From positions 47,515-111,514 of the forward strand of contig DAINBU010000004.1 in the NCBI GenBank assembly GCA_036732755.1: a DNA stretch of 64,000 nucleotides. Reading direction: 5' to 3'. Source of the DNA: DASRRB01 sp036732755. Lineage in GTDB: Bacteria > Planctomycetota > B15-G4 > SIAN01. The notes beneath the pieces were generated by a model. That model saw nothing but the letters and a program-made list of their open reading frames with translations, did not search any database and was not told the DNA's origin. A program made the translations under genes and the position numbers. Each line of letters starts with the position of its first letter. Positions within the stretch are counted from its first letter, which is position 1. Below, piece after piece: positions 1 to 9,234 of this stretch.

Positions 1-977
1 GTCTTGATCGCCTGCAGTTTGAGCGACGTGGTCGAGTTGATGCTCATGAAGAACGGCGCGTTGGGGGTCGAGTGGTGCTCGCCCGCCTGCACCGAGAACG
101 AGCCGCTGTCGCGCAGGTCCGTGTAGGCGACGGTGCCGCCGCTCAGCATCGTCGACTTGTCGAAGATGCGGTACTTGGCGCCGCCCGAGCCGCCCGACGA
201 GAAGTCGAACAGGTTGCCGGTCACGTAGTACCCGACGTCGTCGAAGCCGAGGCTCGGGTAGTCGACCCAGTAGGTCGAGCCGCCGACCGTCGTGGCCGCG
301 TCGGTCTGGTAGGCGTACCACGTCCCGTTGGGGTCGGAGTCGTCCGACACGGCGATGTCGATGTACGCGGTCGACGAGTAGACCTCGGCGCACATGACGA
401 CGAAGCGGCCGGCGATGTCGTCGTAGAGGCAGCGCGGGTCGAAGCAGAAGCTGCCGGCGCCGACGCCCTCGAAGAAGCCGGGGCTGCCGGAGCTGTCGAA
501 CGGCGCGGCGAACTGCAGCGCGCCGGTCGTCTTGTCGAACCACGCGACGGTCGAGTTGACCGTCTCCACGATGTGGCTCGGCCCGACCGCGAGCGTCGGG
601 TCGGGCGGGATCCAGCCGGTGTCGTTGATGCCGCTGAAGTTCGCGTAGCAGCGCGGGCGCGGCGAGAAGCCGCGGTCCTCCGGCTTCTGGCCCACCGGGA
701 TCGGCAGCTTGTGGATCGGCACGATGCGCGGGCGCGGCAGCTCGGGCGCCGTCTCGATCTGCGGATGGTGCGCCCAGCTCGACTCGACCACGCACGGCGC
801 GGTGCCCTGGGTCCAGTCGTCGATCACGTAGTCGATCGACGGCGGGCCGGCGTCACCGCCCGCTTGCGTCCGCGCGCCCGGAACCAGCAGCGCCAGCGCC
901 GCCGATACGGCGGCGCACCACTTCGTCGCCGCCGACGCAGCGACGCCGAACCTCATCCAAGAGGCGACCTTGGCCAT
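1..977 (-). CDS. Secreted hypothetical protein, C-terminus beyond the window edge
   Basis: The frame is open on the minus strand from ATG 977 to base 1 with no stop, so the gene is truncated by the window edge. GGAGG lies about 10 bases upstream of the ATG and supports this start. The N-terminus has a basic stretch and an Ala/Leu-rich segment ending around GARTQAGG, which reads as a signal peptide. The rest has Trp/Gly/Asp-rich text such as GWIPPDPTLAVGPSHIVETV and YVTGNLFDFSSG, typical of large secreted beta-sheet proteins. I recognise no enzymatic motif. It is divergent from the parvulin-like gene at 1128, with about 150 bp between them. The function is unknown; that it is a real secreted protein is well supported. 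Confidence 0.75.
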   Translation of the reverse strand, partial: MAKVASWMRFGVAASAATKWCAAVSAALALLVPGARTQAGGDAGPPSIDYVIDDWTQGTAPCVVESSWAHHPQIETAPELPRPRIVPIHKLPIPVGQKPEDRGFSPRPRCYANFSGINDTGWIPPDPTLAVGPSHIVETVNSTVAWFDKTTGALQFAAPFDSSGSPGFFEGVGAGSFCFDPRCLYDDIAGRFVVMCAEVYSSTAYIDIAVSDDSDPNGTWYAYQTDAATTVGGSTYWVDYPSLGFDDVGYYVTGNLFDFSSGGSGGAKYRIFDKSTMLSGGTVAYTDLRDSGSFSVQAGEHHSTPNAPFFMSINSTTSLKLQAIK

Positions 978-1127
978 GACGACGGGACCTCCAGAGCGCG
1001 AACCGTTCCCGGGCCCTTCCCCAGGCCCTTAACGACGACGGCCCCGGGTCTTAGCCTCGTTCGCCTCCGTGGCAAGCCAGGAGCGAGTGCCGGAAGCGAG
1101 GGCCCGGAGCGAGAGCCAAAAGAGGGA

Positions 1128-2165
1128 ATGATGAGCACGTCGTCGTTTGCGGCCTCTTCGTGGTGCCTCGCCGCCGGGATGTTCCTCGCGACCTCCGACG
1201 TCCAGGAGCCCGGCCCCCCCGCTCCCCCCGGCCAACCCGCGCCCGACCATGCGGTCGCCCGCGTGAACGGTCAGGAGATTCCCTTCCTGCAGTTCCAGGA
1301 GTGGCTCGTCCACGCGCACGGCTGGCGCCACCTCGACGACTTCGTCGACCTCGCGCTGCTGCGGCAGGAGGCGACCCGGCTGCAGATCCCGCTGCCGACT
1401 GCGGCCGACCTCGACCTCGAGTTCGAGCGCGACTGGAACGTGCGCGTCGAGATGCGCGGCGACGAGGCGGCGCTGCTCGCCGAGCTCGCGCGCGCCGGCA
1501 TCGACAAGGTCTCCTACCGCGACCGCCAGCTCGGCACGATCGAGCAGGACTACCTCGGCCGCCGCATCCTCGCGCTGCGCGACCCCGACGAGGCGACGCT
1601 GAAGGCGCTCTTCGCGAAGGAGTTCGGCAAGGCGGCCGTCCGCAACCACGTGCGCGTCGCCTTCTTCGACCGCCTGAAGGGCCTGAAGGGATTGACGACG
1701 GGCGGCACGGCGAGCAAGGAGGCGGTGAAGGGGCTCGCCGACACGGCGAGGGCGCGCGCGCAGGCGTTCTTCGAGGCCGTGCAGGCCGACCGCACCCGTT
1801 TCGCGGAGCTCGTCGGCGGGAGCGACCGGCTCCTGGTCGACCGCTTCGACGCGATGCCGCTCGACCCGCGCAAGGAGGGCGGCGAGATCGCGCGCCTCCA
1901 CGTCGACTGGTTCGGCGGCGCGCTCGAGAAGCCGCTGCAGGAAGCGAAGGCGGGCGACCTGCTCGGGCCGATCGAGGCGCCCGCCGGCTGCTTCGTGGTC
2001 GAGGTCGTCGCGCGCGGCCCCGTCGCCTACGCTGACGTCGAGGCGGAGCTGCGCGCGGTCTGGAAGGGGCGCACGCCGTCGGGCGGCGAGCTCTTCTGGC
2101 TGAAGGACGAGCTGCACAAGAAGGCGAAGATCGAGAAGCTCGGCCTGAATCCGCCCTCCCACTGA
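1128..2165 (+). CDS. Parvulin/SurA-like peptidyl-prolyl isomerase family protein
   Basis: A 345-residue protein. The frame stays open far upstream, but that part is Arg-rich shadow sequence antisense to the gene at 1-977. Tandem ATGs at 1128 and 1131 follow AGAGGGA and precede a hydrophobic Ala/Leu segment (signal peptide), so one of them is the start. After a Pro-rich linker, VARVNGQEIPFLQFQEWL matches the 'ArVNG..I....f...l' opening of SurA/PpiC N-domains. The helical middle and the C-terminal part (GDLLGPIEAPAGCFVVEVV) resemble a parvulin domain, whose usual text is 'G.lg.pv....G.hi..v'. The family assists folding of exported proteins. The parvulin core is divergent, so isomerase activity is uncertain. 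Confidence 0.65.
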   Translation: MMSTSSFAASSWCLAAGMFLATSDVQEPGPPAPPGQPAPDHAVARVNGQEIPFLQFQEWLVHAHGWRHLDDFVDLALLRQEATRLQIPLPTAADLDLEFERDWNVRVEMRGDEAALLAELARAGIDKVSYRDRQLGTIEQDYLGRRILALRDPDEATLKALFAKEFGKAAVRNHVRVAFFDRLKGLKGLTTGGTASKEAVKGLADTARARAQAFFEAVQADRTRFAELVGGSDRLLVDRFDAMPLDPRKEGGEIARLHVDWFGGALEKPLQEAKAGDLLGPIEAPAGCFVVEVVARGPVAYADVEAELRAVWKGRTPSGGELFWLKDELHKKAKIEKLGLNPPSH

Positions 2166-2298
2166 CTCGCACCGGTGCCGAGGGGGCGAGGGGACGAGGG
2201 GAAAAGATCGCCGCAGGGTGGCGCCGAAACCTGGAAGGGCGGCGTCGGGTTCGTGCGCGCCTTGGCGCGGCCCCGACGCGGACCGCGACACGAGGGCC

Positions 2299-3622
2299 AT
2301 GACGATGAAGCTTCCCTCCGCGCTCCCGCCCGGCACGCGCACCTTCTCCCGGCGCGAGCTCCTCTCCCTCCTCGCCACCGGCGCCGCCGGCGCCGCGCTC
2401 GCGCCGTCGCTCGTCTCGCTCCTCGCGCGCGACGCGCTGGCGCAAGGAACCAAGCTCGCGCAGAAGCGGCTGATCCTGCTGTGGCTCGAGGGGGGCCCGA
2501 GCCAGCTCGAGACCTTCGACCCCAAGCCCGGCACCGCGGTCGGCGGCCCGACCAAGGGGCTCGCGACCGACGTCCCCGGCTGGCTGCTGAGCGACAACCT
2601 CCCCGGCCTCGCGAAGCGCGCCGGCGACCTCGCCGTGGTGCGCACGATGACCTCGAAGGAGGGCAACCACTCGCGCGCCCGCGCGCTGGTCCACTGCGGC
2701 TACACGCCCAACCCGACCGTCGCCTTCCCGTCGCTCGGCTCGATCGTGGCGCACGAGCTCGGCGACCTCGAAGGCGAGCTGCCCGCCTTCGTCCAGGTGA
2801 ACGGCGCATCACCCGCGACCGCCCAACCGGCGGCGTAGTGNNNNNNNNNNCCTCGGCATCGAGTGCTCGCCGTTCGTCGTGAACGACCCGACCGGGAGGA
2901 TCGAGAACCTCTCCTACGCGCGCGGCGTCGATGCGAAGCGCCTCGACCAGCGCGAGCGGATGGTCGACCTGCTCGACCAGGAGTTCGCGAAGCGCGGCGG
3001 CGCCCCCGCGGTCGACGCCAACAAGAGCGAGCGCAAGCGCGCGCGCCGCCTCATGGACAGCAAGCTGCTCGCGGCCTTCGACGTCGACGAGGAGAAGGAG
3101 GCGACGCGCACCGCCTACGGGCCGGGCAAGTTCGGGCAGGGCGTGCTGCTCGCGCGGCGGCTGATCGAGCGCGGCGTCTCTTCCGTCGAGGTGGTGCTCT
3201 CCGGCTGGGACACGCACCAGGACAACTTCAACCGCACGAAGAAGCTCTGCGACGAACTCGACCCCGCGTTCTCCGCGCTGATCGACGACTTGAAGAAGCG
3301 TTCGCTCTTCCAGGACACCCTGATCGTCTGCATGGGCGAGTTCGGGCGCACGCCCGACATCGCGGGCGGCGACGGGCGCAACCACTGGCCCGGCAACTGG
3401 TGCGTCGCGCTCTCGGGCGGCGGCGCGAAGGGCGGGACCGTGGTCGGCGCGACCGACGAGCTCGGCAAGAAGATCGCCGAGCGTCCGGTCGCCGTGGCCG
3501 ACCTCTTCTCGACCTTCGCCCGGCTGCTCCGGATCGAAGGCGACAAGGAGTTCCACGCCGGGCTGCGTCCGATCCACCTGGTCGATCCTGTGGGCAAGGC
3601 CCTCCCGGAGCTCCTCTCATGA
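2299..3622 (+). CDS. DUF1501 family protein, interrupted by a scaffold gap
   Basis: Two halves of one gene lie either side of the Ns at 2841-2850. The N-terminal part starts at ATG 2299 after GAGGG, with a Tat-like SRRELLSLLATGAAGAA signal and then LILLWLEGGPSQLETFDPKP. The C-terminal part resumes in frame from 2852 (LGIECSPFVV) and carries SGWDTHQDNF and CMGEFGRTPDIAGGDGRNHW. These are hallmark DUF1501 sequences, a secreted alkaline-phosphatase-like fold very common in planctomycetes. The bases just before the gap read into a stop, which I take as contig-end noise. The last codon overlaps the next ATG by four bases, so it is translationally coupled to the PSD1 gene. The biochemical function of DUF1501 is not established. 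Confidence 0.85.
2841..2850. other. Scaffold gap (10 Ns)
   Basis: Ten Ns interrupt the DUF1501 coding sequence. The frames on the two sides differ, so the true gap length is unknown and the flanking tens of bases may be unreliable. Confidence 0.98.
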
Positions 3623-5499
3623 GCCCCTCATTAATGGTGGGTCTCCCAGGGAGGGCGGTCTTCGTCCTGGGGGTGGCGGCTGCGGGGCTCCCGGGGCAGA
3701 CCGCTCCGCCGGCGCCGCAGAATCCGGTTCCCGCGACCACGACCGCCGCGCCGCAGGAGGTCGCCCCGCCTGACCTCTCGGTCGCGGAGCAGAAGCGGCT
3801 CGCGCGCAAGGTCGACGCGGCGCTCGAACAGGCGTGGAAGGACGAAGGGCTCGCCCCCGCCGCGCCGGCCGACGACGCGACCTTCCTGCGGCGCCTCTCG
3901 CTCGACGTACGCGGAGTGATTCCAGCGCGGGAAGAGGTCGCCGAGTTCCTCGCGTCGCGCGCCCCCGACAAGCGCGAGCGGAAGATCGACGAGATCCTCG
4001 AGGACCCGGCCTTTGCGCGCCAGCTCTCCTACCTCTGGTCGCGCGCGCTGCTCACCTCCGCCGCGAACGGCGGCGAGGCGCGCGCGCTGCGGCCCTATCT
4101 CCAGGCGCGCTTCGCCGAGCGCGCGCCGTTCGCCGACGTCGTGCGCTCGCTGGTCGCGGCCGAGGGGCGCAAGCGCGAGGACCCCGAGGCGAGCTTCGTC
4201 CTCGCCTACGGCGGCCAGCCCGAGGCGCTCGCCGGCATCACCGCGCGCGCGCTGCTCGGCGTGCAGATCCAGTGCGCGCAGTGCCACGACCATCCCTACG
4301 ACAAGTGGAAGCAGACCGACTTCGAGGGCTTCCAGAGCTTCTTCGCCAACGTCGGCCGGGGCGCGGCCATGGACACGATGGTCGACCCGCGCCGCGAGCG
4401 CTTCGCCGCACTCGAGCTGCTGCAGCAGGGCCTGAAGGCGACCGAGGAGAAGGAGGCGGCCGAGGCGGCGACGGGCGACGGCGCGACCGGCGGCGATCCC
4501 AAGGCCGATCCCCCGGATTCTGGACCGAAGAAGCGCCGGCCGCGGCGGCGCGGGCGCCTGAGCGGCGACCTGGCGAAGGTCGACGACCCCTTCGCGCTCG
4601 AGACGAGCGACCCCGACCTCTACCAGCGCTGCGTCTCCGGCATGCCGGCCAAGACCAAGGAGAGGTTCGACGCGCTGGTGAAGCGGCACAAGAACGCCGC
4701 CGGCCCGCGCTTCCTCGACGGCCAGCCCTACCAGGAGACGCCCGAGCTGCCGCGCCGCGCGGCGCTCGCCGCCTGGATCGTCGCGCCGGAGAACCCGTGG
4801 TTCGCGCGCGCGACCGTGAACCGCGTCTGGAGCCACCTCTTCGGCCACGGCCTGATCGATCCCGTGGACGACCTCACGGGGAGCAGCGACGTGGTGGCCG
4901 CGCCGCTGCTGCACGAGCTCGGCGGCGAGTTCCAGGCGCACGCGACCGACCTGCGCTTCCTGGTCGGGGCGCTGGTGCGCACGCGCGCCTACGCGGCGGG
5001 CAACGCCGCGGGCGGCGACGCGGCGGCGCGCGCGAAGCGGGAGCGCGGCTTCGCGGCCCACCCGATGCGGCCGCTCGAGGCGGAGCAGATGCTCCATTCG
5101 CTCGAGCGCGCGACCGGCCGCGGCGACCGCGCCGACGACGCCGCCTCGCCCGAGCGCGAACGGGCGCGCGACAAGCAGCTCGCGAAGTTCCGCTACTACT
5201 TCGACGACGACGAGGGCGGCGCGGCCGACTCCTTCGAGGGCAGCCTCCCCGAGGCGCTCTTCATGATGAACGGCGATCGCACCAACCAGCTCCAGCTCGA
5301 GCTGAAGGACGTGCTCGCCGAGATCAAGGACAAGGACGAGCGCGTGCGCGCCCTCTTCCTCGCCACGCTCTCGCGCGAGCCGACCGAGGCCGAGCGCGGC
5401 CGCCTCGCCCCCTTCGTGAGCCGCGGCGCGGCGAAAGACGGCTTCGGCGACCTCTTGTGGGCGCTGCTCAACTCGGCAGAGTTCAAGCTCGAGCGTTGA
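3619..5499 (+). CDS. PSD1 protein (DUF1549 and DUF1553 domains)
   Basis: A 626-residue protein starting at ATG 3619, which overlaps the DUF1501 stop as ATGA. A hydrophobic N-terminus (about residues 11-27) is followed by a Pro/Ala-rich linker and then DUF1549 from about residue 58. The signature QCAQCHDHPYDKW is at 218-230 (CxxCH 219-223). The DUF1553 region holds WFARATVNRVWSHLFGHGL, typical of the family. The C-terminus ends LNSAEFKLER, the usual PSD1 ending. PSD1 and DUF1501 genes are normally neighbours in planctomycetes, usually with PSD1 first; here the order is reversed. They are linked by context to sugar or polymer breakdown, but no reaction is proven. The Gfo/Idh gene follows 32 bp downstream. 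Confidence 0.9.
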   Translation: MSPSLMVGLPGRAVFVLGVAAAGLPGQTAPPAPQNPVPATTTAAPQEVAPPDLSVAEQKRLARKVDAALEQAWKDEGLAPAAPADDATFLRRLSLDVRGVIPAREEVAEFLASRAPDKRERKIDEILEDPAFARQLSYLWSRALLTSAANGGEARALRPYLQARFAERAPFADVVRSLVAAEGRKREDPEASFVLAYGGQPEALAGITARALLGVQIQCAQCHDHPYDKWKQTDFEGFQSFFANVGRGAAMDTMVDPRRERFAALELLQQGLKATEEKEAAEAATGDGATGGDPKADPPDSGPKKRRPRRRGRLSGDLAKVDDPFALETSDPDLYQRCVSGMPAKTKERFDALVKRHKNAAGPRFLDGQPYQETPELPRRAALAAWIVAPENPWFARATVNRVWSHLFGHGLIDPVDDLTGSSDVVAAPLLHELGGEFQAHATDLRFLVGALVRTRAYAAGNAAGGDAAARAKRERGFAAHPMRPLEAEQMLHSLERATGRGDRADDAASPERERARDKQLAKFRYYFDDDEGGAADSFEGSLPEALFMMNGDRTNQLQLELKDVLAEIKDKDERVRALFLATLSREPTEAERGRLAPFVSRGAAKDGFGDLLWALLNSAEFKLER

Positions 5500-5531
5500 T
5501 CCGCGCGACGAGAGGAAGCGGGGGACCCGAC

Positions 5532-6869
5532 ATGCCGAGGTCGGAGGGAACGATCACGCGTCGGGACGTCTTGAAGGCCGGCGGCGCAGCCGCGGTCGCG
5601 ACGTTGCTCCCGACGGGTCTCGGATTCGCCGCGGGACCGCGGCGCGCCCGCCGCCGCTACGCGATCGTCGGCACCGGCGGCCGCGGCAGCAGCATGTGGG
5701 GCGCGAGCGTGCTCGCGAAACACGGCGACGCGGTCGAGCTGGTCGGCCTGTGCGACGTGAATCGCAAGCGGGCCGAGCTCGTGCAGCGGCGGCTCGGCGC
5801 GAGCTGTCCCGTCTTCACCGACTTCGATCGCATGTGCGACGAGACGAAGCCCGACCTGCTCACCGTCACGACGGTCGACGCCACGCACTCCGATTACATC
5901 GTGCGCGGACTCGGCCGCGGCATCGACGTCATCACCGAGAAGCCGATGGTGACCGACGAGGCGCAGTGCCGCGCCGTGCTCGAGGCCGAGAAGAAGAGCG
6001 GCCGCAAGCTGACGGTCGCCTTCAACTACCGGTTCGCCCCGAAGCACGTGACGATCAAGGAAACGCTGCTGTCGGGCGCGATCGGAGACGTGAAGTCGGT
6101 CGACTTCGCCTGGTACCTCGACGTCCGCCACGGCGCCGACTACTTCCGCCGCTGGCACCGGCTGCGCAAGAACAGCGGCTCGCTGCTCGTGCACAAGGCG
6201 ACGCACCACTTCGACCTGGTGAACTGGTGGCTCGACTCCGGGCCGGCCGACGTCTCCGCGTTCGGCAGCCTGCGCCACTACGGGAAGAACGGCACGTTCC
6301 GCCACACGAACTGCCGCGGCTGTCCGCACCAGGCGAAGTGCCCGTTCTTCTGGGACATGACGAAGGACCGCGGGAGCATGGAGCTCTATGCCGGTTGCGA
6401 GTCGGAGGACGGCTACCTGCGCGACGGCTGCGTCTTCCGCGAGGACGTCGACATCTTCGACACGATGAACCTCGCGGTCCGTTACGCGAACGGCGTCCAG
6501 ATGAGCTACTCGCTCAACGCCTGCATGCCGTTCGAGGGCTACCGCCTCGCGTTCAACGGGACGCGCGGCCGGCTCGAGGTGCGCGACCACGAGCGGCAGC
6601 CCTGGAAGCCCGACGCCGAGACGGAGATCTTCCTCACGCGCAACTTCGGCGCACGCGAGGCCGTGAAGGTCGGCCCCGCGGTGGGCGGCCACGGCGGCGG
6701 CGACGACGTGCTGCGCGCGCTGGTCTTCGCCCCGACGCCGGTCCCCGAGCACCTGCGCCTGCCCGATTCCCGCGCGGGCGCGCGCTCGTGCCTCACCGGC
6801 ATCGCGGCGCGGAAGAGCATCGACGAGGGGCGGGTGGTCCGGATCGAGGAGTTGGTGGCAGGCCTGTGA
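5532..6869 (+). CDS. Tat-exported Gfo/Idh/MocA family oxidoreductase
   Basis: A 445-residue protein. The start at ATG 5532 is chosen because it gives the Tat signal TRRDVLKAGGAAAVATLL. The Rossmann loop VGTGGRGS lies near residues 47-53, the cofactor motif EKP at 136-138 and the catalytic-type HKATHHFD at 221-228. A Cys cluster (C261, C264, C270, C289) sits inside an insertion, as in several secreted planctomycete members, and could bind metal. The family carries out NAD(P)-dependent sugar or inositol oxidoreduction; the substrate here cannot be read from sequence. It probably shares an operon with DUF1501 and PSD1. Its last 24 bases begin a 74-bp block that recurs at 9161-9234. Confidence 0.9.
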   Translation: MPRSEGTITRRDVLKAGGAAAVATLLPTGLGFAAGPRRARRRYAIVGTGGRGSSMWGASVLAKHGDAVELVGLCDVNRKRAELVQRRLGASCPVFTDFDRMCDETKPDLLTVTTVDATHSDYIVRGLGRGIDVITEKPMVTDEAQCRAVLEAEKKSGRKLTVAFNYRFAPKHVTIKETLLSGAIGDVKSVDFAWYLDVRHGADYFRRWHRLRKNSGSLLVHKATHHFDLVNWWLDSGPADVSAFGSLRHYGKNGTFRHTNCRGCPHQAKCPFFWDMTKDRGSMELYAGCESEDGYLRDGCVFREDVDIFDTMNLAVRYANGVQMSYSLNACMPFEGYRLAFNGTRGRLEVRDHERQPWKPDAETEIFLTRNFGAREAVKVGPAVGGHGGGDDVLRALVFAPTPVPEHLRLPDSRAGARSCLTGIAARKSIDEGRVVRIEELVAGL

Positions 6870-6919
6870 GGACCGGTTTTGGGCGCGGCTCGATCCGGCG
6901 GAGTTCAAGCTCGAGCGGT
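6846..6919 (+). repeat. 74-bp direct repeat, copy 1 (end of Gfo/Idh gene)
   Basis: This block covers the last codons and stop of the Gfo/Idh gene and runs on to GGCGGAGTTCAAGCTCGAGC. It aligns without gaps to 9161-9234 with 12 mismatches counted by eye. Its second half resembles the 3' end of the PSD1 gene (NSAEFKLER codons near 5470-5496), so it looks like a fused relic of operon ends. Confidence 0.8.
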
Positions 6920-6949
6920 GAGCGCGACGGACTCGCCCGCGATGCGAGC

Positions 6950-9052
6950 TCAGCGGGTTCGCTCCAATGCGATCGCGTGTTCGACGAACACCCCCGGCGG
7001 CACTTCGATCGTGAAGGGCGGGATGGGTCGATATCCGGCCAGATCCGGGACCGTGACTTCGTAGGAGCCCGCGGCCCGCAGCCGGATGCGGAAGCGTTTC
7101 AGGTTGGAGCTAAACATCGTGACCGCATCCGACCCGTCGGCGGACCGCACCCGCGTCGAGGCCACGACGTGATCCTCCCAGGACGTGACGTCCTCTCCGT
7201 CGATCAGCCGAAGGACGACTCCGCATGAACGACGCGCTCGCAGCGTGAATTCATTGGGTCCCGGACGGAGCGTCACGATTGGGTTCGGGTCGGCGAACTC
7301 GTAGTCCTCCGCGCTCATGTTGAATTCGGCGTCGCCGGCCGGTGCGCGGAGGAGATAGCTCCGCGACACGGCGTTCCAGGTCGCGGTGCCGGGGATCCAC
7401 GCCCGGCTCTCCTGCGGACGACTGACGTTCCACGACAGCAGGTTCTCCTGATCACTGCAGACGACGGGCTGGCCGTCCGACGAGTCGACCACGTGCACGA
7501 CGGCGTCGGCGGGCTCCGCGATCTGGATCGCCACGTCGGTGCGACCGTGCGGCCCCGTGTCCACGATCGTCTGAAGGAAGATCTGAAGCGAGAATTCGTC
7601 GCACTCGATCAGGTACCGGCCAGGAAGGACTCGGCCGGCGTCCCATCGAAACAGGTCGCTCGCGCCCGATCCGGAGCTCGAGAGTTCGAGAGATCGACGC
7701 CCCGAGAGCTTGGCTCCCTCTTTCCCGACGGGCTCCATGTCGAGGGATGCCTTCACGCTCCCCCATTGCGCCGGGATGTAGAGCGTCCCCGCAAGCGGCA
7801 CCGGCTCCGGAGTCTTGGGAGGACGCACGCAGCGGATCGTCACGCGGGTCGTTGAGCCACCACGCAACTCGACCTCTGCGCATCCGAAGACCGTTGGATC
7901 GGGGCCAGGACCCTCTCGTTCGATCGCGACGACGTAGGAGCCCGGCGTGATTCCCCGGATCGTGGTCGGCGCGTCGCGCTCCAGGGTCGACTCGAGGTCG
8001 ATCGGTCCGATCGGACTGGAAGAGTCGTTTGCCCCTCGATACGGGCGAAGGCGCAACTTCGGAGACTCGTCATCGTCCGGATCGACGATCCACTTCGTCC
8101 CGTCGACTTCGACGATCCCGATCCGCGTTTCGCGAACTGACGTCGGATCCGCAGCGGGCTCTCGACTCCAAGGCGATTCCCCCTCGACAAGCACTTCGAG
8201 ATCGGCTCCCGGCACGAGTTCGACGACGCGATCGACGAAGTTGCAGCGGACGAATCGCACCGACGTCCATGCATGCCCAGGCGCTCCGATCCACGTGCTG
8301 ACGACGTTGCCGAGGGCGAGGTCGTCGAGCCACGGACCCACGTCGAGCGGCGACGGAGCGTCGGCGGCGAGTGTGGAGTACATCGCGAGATCGCCAGGAT
8401 GCGCAAATGCCATCGAGCGGAGCCGATTCGCCTGCAGGACCGTCACGCCCTGCAGATCCGCGTGCGTCTGCGCGTCGACCACGTGCAACCATCGGTCATC
8501 GGTCTGACGCGCCGACCAATGCGCCCGGACCACGAACTCGACGCCGCTCTCGACGTGGAAGCCCGAACCGTCAACCAGCGCAACGCGCTCGCCGAGGCTC
8601 AGGTCGCCGACGTCGACGTCGGAGTCCGGCGGGACTTGCAGCGTGAAGCGGCCCTCGGTGACGGCCACCCAGTCGCCGACGACGCTGCGACGTCGTGCCG
8701 GTCGTTCGTCGTTCGCCCGAAATCGGAAGGTCGGAACGAAGGTGCCGCTCTCCTTCTCCCGATCGGGGCCGTCGGGTTCCGTGACGATGACCCGCCCGAG
8801 GATCTCGATCGTGCCGTCGAATCGGTTCTTTCCGCCCTCGGGCGCCGCCGAGCCTGTCTCTTCCGAGCCAATGCCTTCGGCGGGAACGCGAGTGGGCGTC
8901 GCATCCGTTGCGGGGCGATCTCGATCAGGATCGCCCTCTCGTTCCATTGCAGTTGACGTCGCCGCGTGCACGTCTTCGTTCGATGGGGACCGCAGACACC
9001 AGACGGCGATGGCGACCACCGACAGCAGCACGACGATCGCGAGCGCCCGCAT
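6950..9052 (-). CDS. Large membrane-anchored or secreted paralogue-family protein (member 1)
   Basis: A 700-residue protein with an N-terminal membrane segment (ALAIVVLLSVVAIAVWCL), an acidic, Pro/Thr-rich linker, and a long beta-rich body. It shares ordered blocks with the three tandem proteins at 48973, 51332 and 53021: VRAHW, then a LHVVDAQTHADL block, WIGAPGHAW, VELVPGADLEVLVEGE, PLAGTLYIPAQWG, FRWDAGRVLPGRYLI, VVHVVDSSDGQPV, and a C-terminus GSYEVTVPDLAGYRPIPPF. The blocks resemble Ig-like or carboxypeptidase-regulatory-like folds, but I know no named family with this order. No catalytic motif is visible. It sits alone on the minus strand between two copies of a 74-bp repeat, which suggests an insertion. 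The function is unknown. Confidence 0.8.
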   Translation of the reverse strand: MRALAIVVLLSVVAIAVWCLRSPSNEDVHAATSTAMEREGDPDRDRPATDATPTRVPAEGIGSEETGSAAPEGGKNRFDGTIEILGRVIVTEPDGPDREKESGTFVPTFRFRANDERPARRRSVVGDWVAVTEGRFTLQVPPDSDVDVGDLSLGERVALVDGSGFHVESGVEFVVRAHWSARQTDDRWLHVVDAQTHADLQGVTVLQANRLRSMAFAHPGDLAMYSTLAADAPSPLDVGPWLDDLALGNVVSTWIGAPGHAWTSVRFVRCNFVDRVVELVPGADLEVLVEGESPWSREPAADPTSVRETRIGIVEVDGTKWIVDPDDDESPKLRLRPYRGANDSSSPIGPIDLESTLERDAPTTIRGITPGSYVVAIEREGPGPDPTVFGCAEVELRGGSTTRVTIRCVRPPKTPEPVPLAGTLYIPAQWGSVKASLDMEPVGKEGAKLSGRRSLELSSSGSGASDLFRWDAGRVLPGRYLIECDEFSLQIFLQTIVDTGPHGRTDVAIQIAEPADAVVHVVDSSDGQPVVCSDQENLLSWNVSRPQESRAWIPGTATWNAVSRSYLLRAPAGDAEFNMSAEDYEFADPNPIVTLRPGPNEFTLRARRSCGVVLRLIDGEDVTSWEDHVVASTRVRSADGSDAVTMFSSNLKRFRIRLRAAGSYEVTVPDLAGYRPIPPFTIEVPPGVFVEHAIALERTR

Positions 9053-9160
9053 GAAGTCCCCCTGCGGCGTCCGGTCCTATTCGCCTTCCCGGCTCCGATG
9101 CCTGCGCCATCTTCCCCACTTCCCGGATTGCGCGACAGATCGAACCAATGTGGTCGCAGA

Positions 9161-9234
9161 GGAGCTGGTGGCAGGACTGTGAGGACCGGCTCCGGGCGCC
9201 GCTGAGCTCGGCGGAGTTCAAGTTCGAGCGGTCG
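9161..9234 (+). repeat. 74-bp direct repeat, copy 2
   Basis: An ungapped match, about 84 % by eye, to 6846-6919. It lies in the gap between the paralogue gene and the AAA ATPase gene and has no reading frame of its own. The copy carries a degenerate end of a Gfo/Idh gene followed by a degenerate end of a PSD1 gene, so it is a coding relic rather than a regulatory site. Confidence 0.8.

Noticed and set aside
72..1127. A long plus-strand extension in front of the parvulin-like gene
   Set aside because: It is Arg/Val-rich antisense text to the real minus-strand gene at 1-977. High GC creates long stop-free frames.
1029..2754. Two long minus-strand frames over the parvulin-like and DUF1501 genes
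   Set aside because: They are antisense shadows rich in Arg and lack any domain; the plus strand carries the recognised proteins.
6950..9234. Transposon between the 74-bp repeats
   Set aside because: There is no transposase or inverted terminal repeat; the repeats are relics of coding ends, not target-site duplications.
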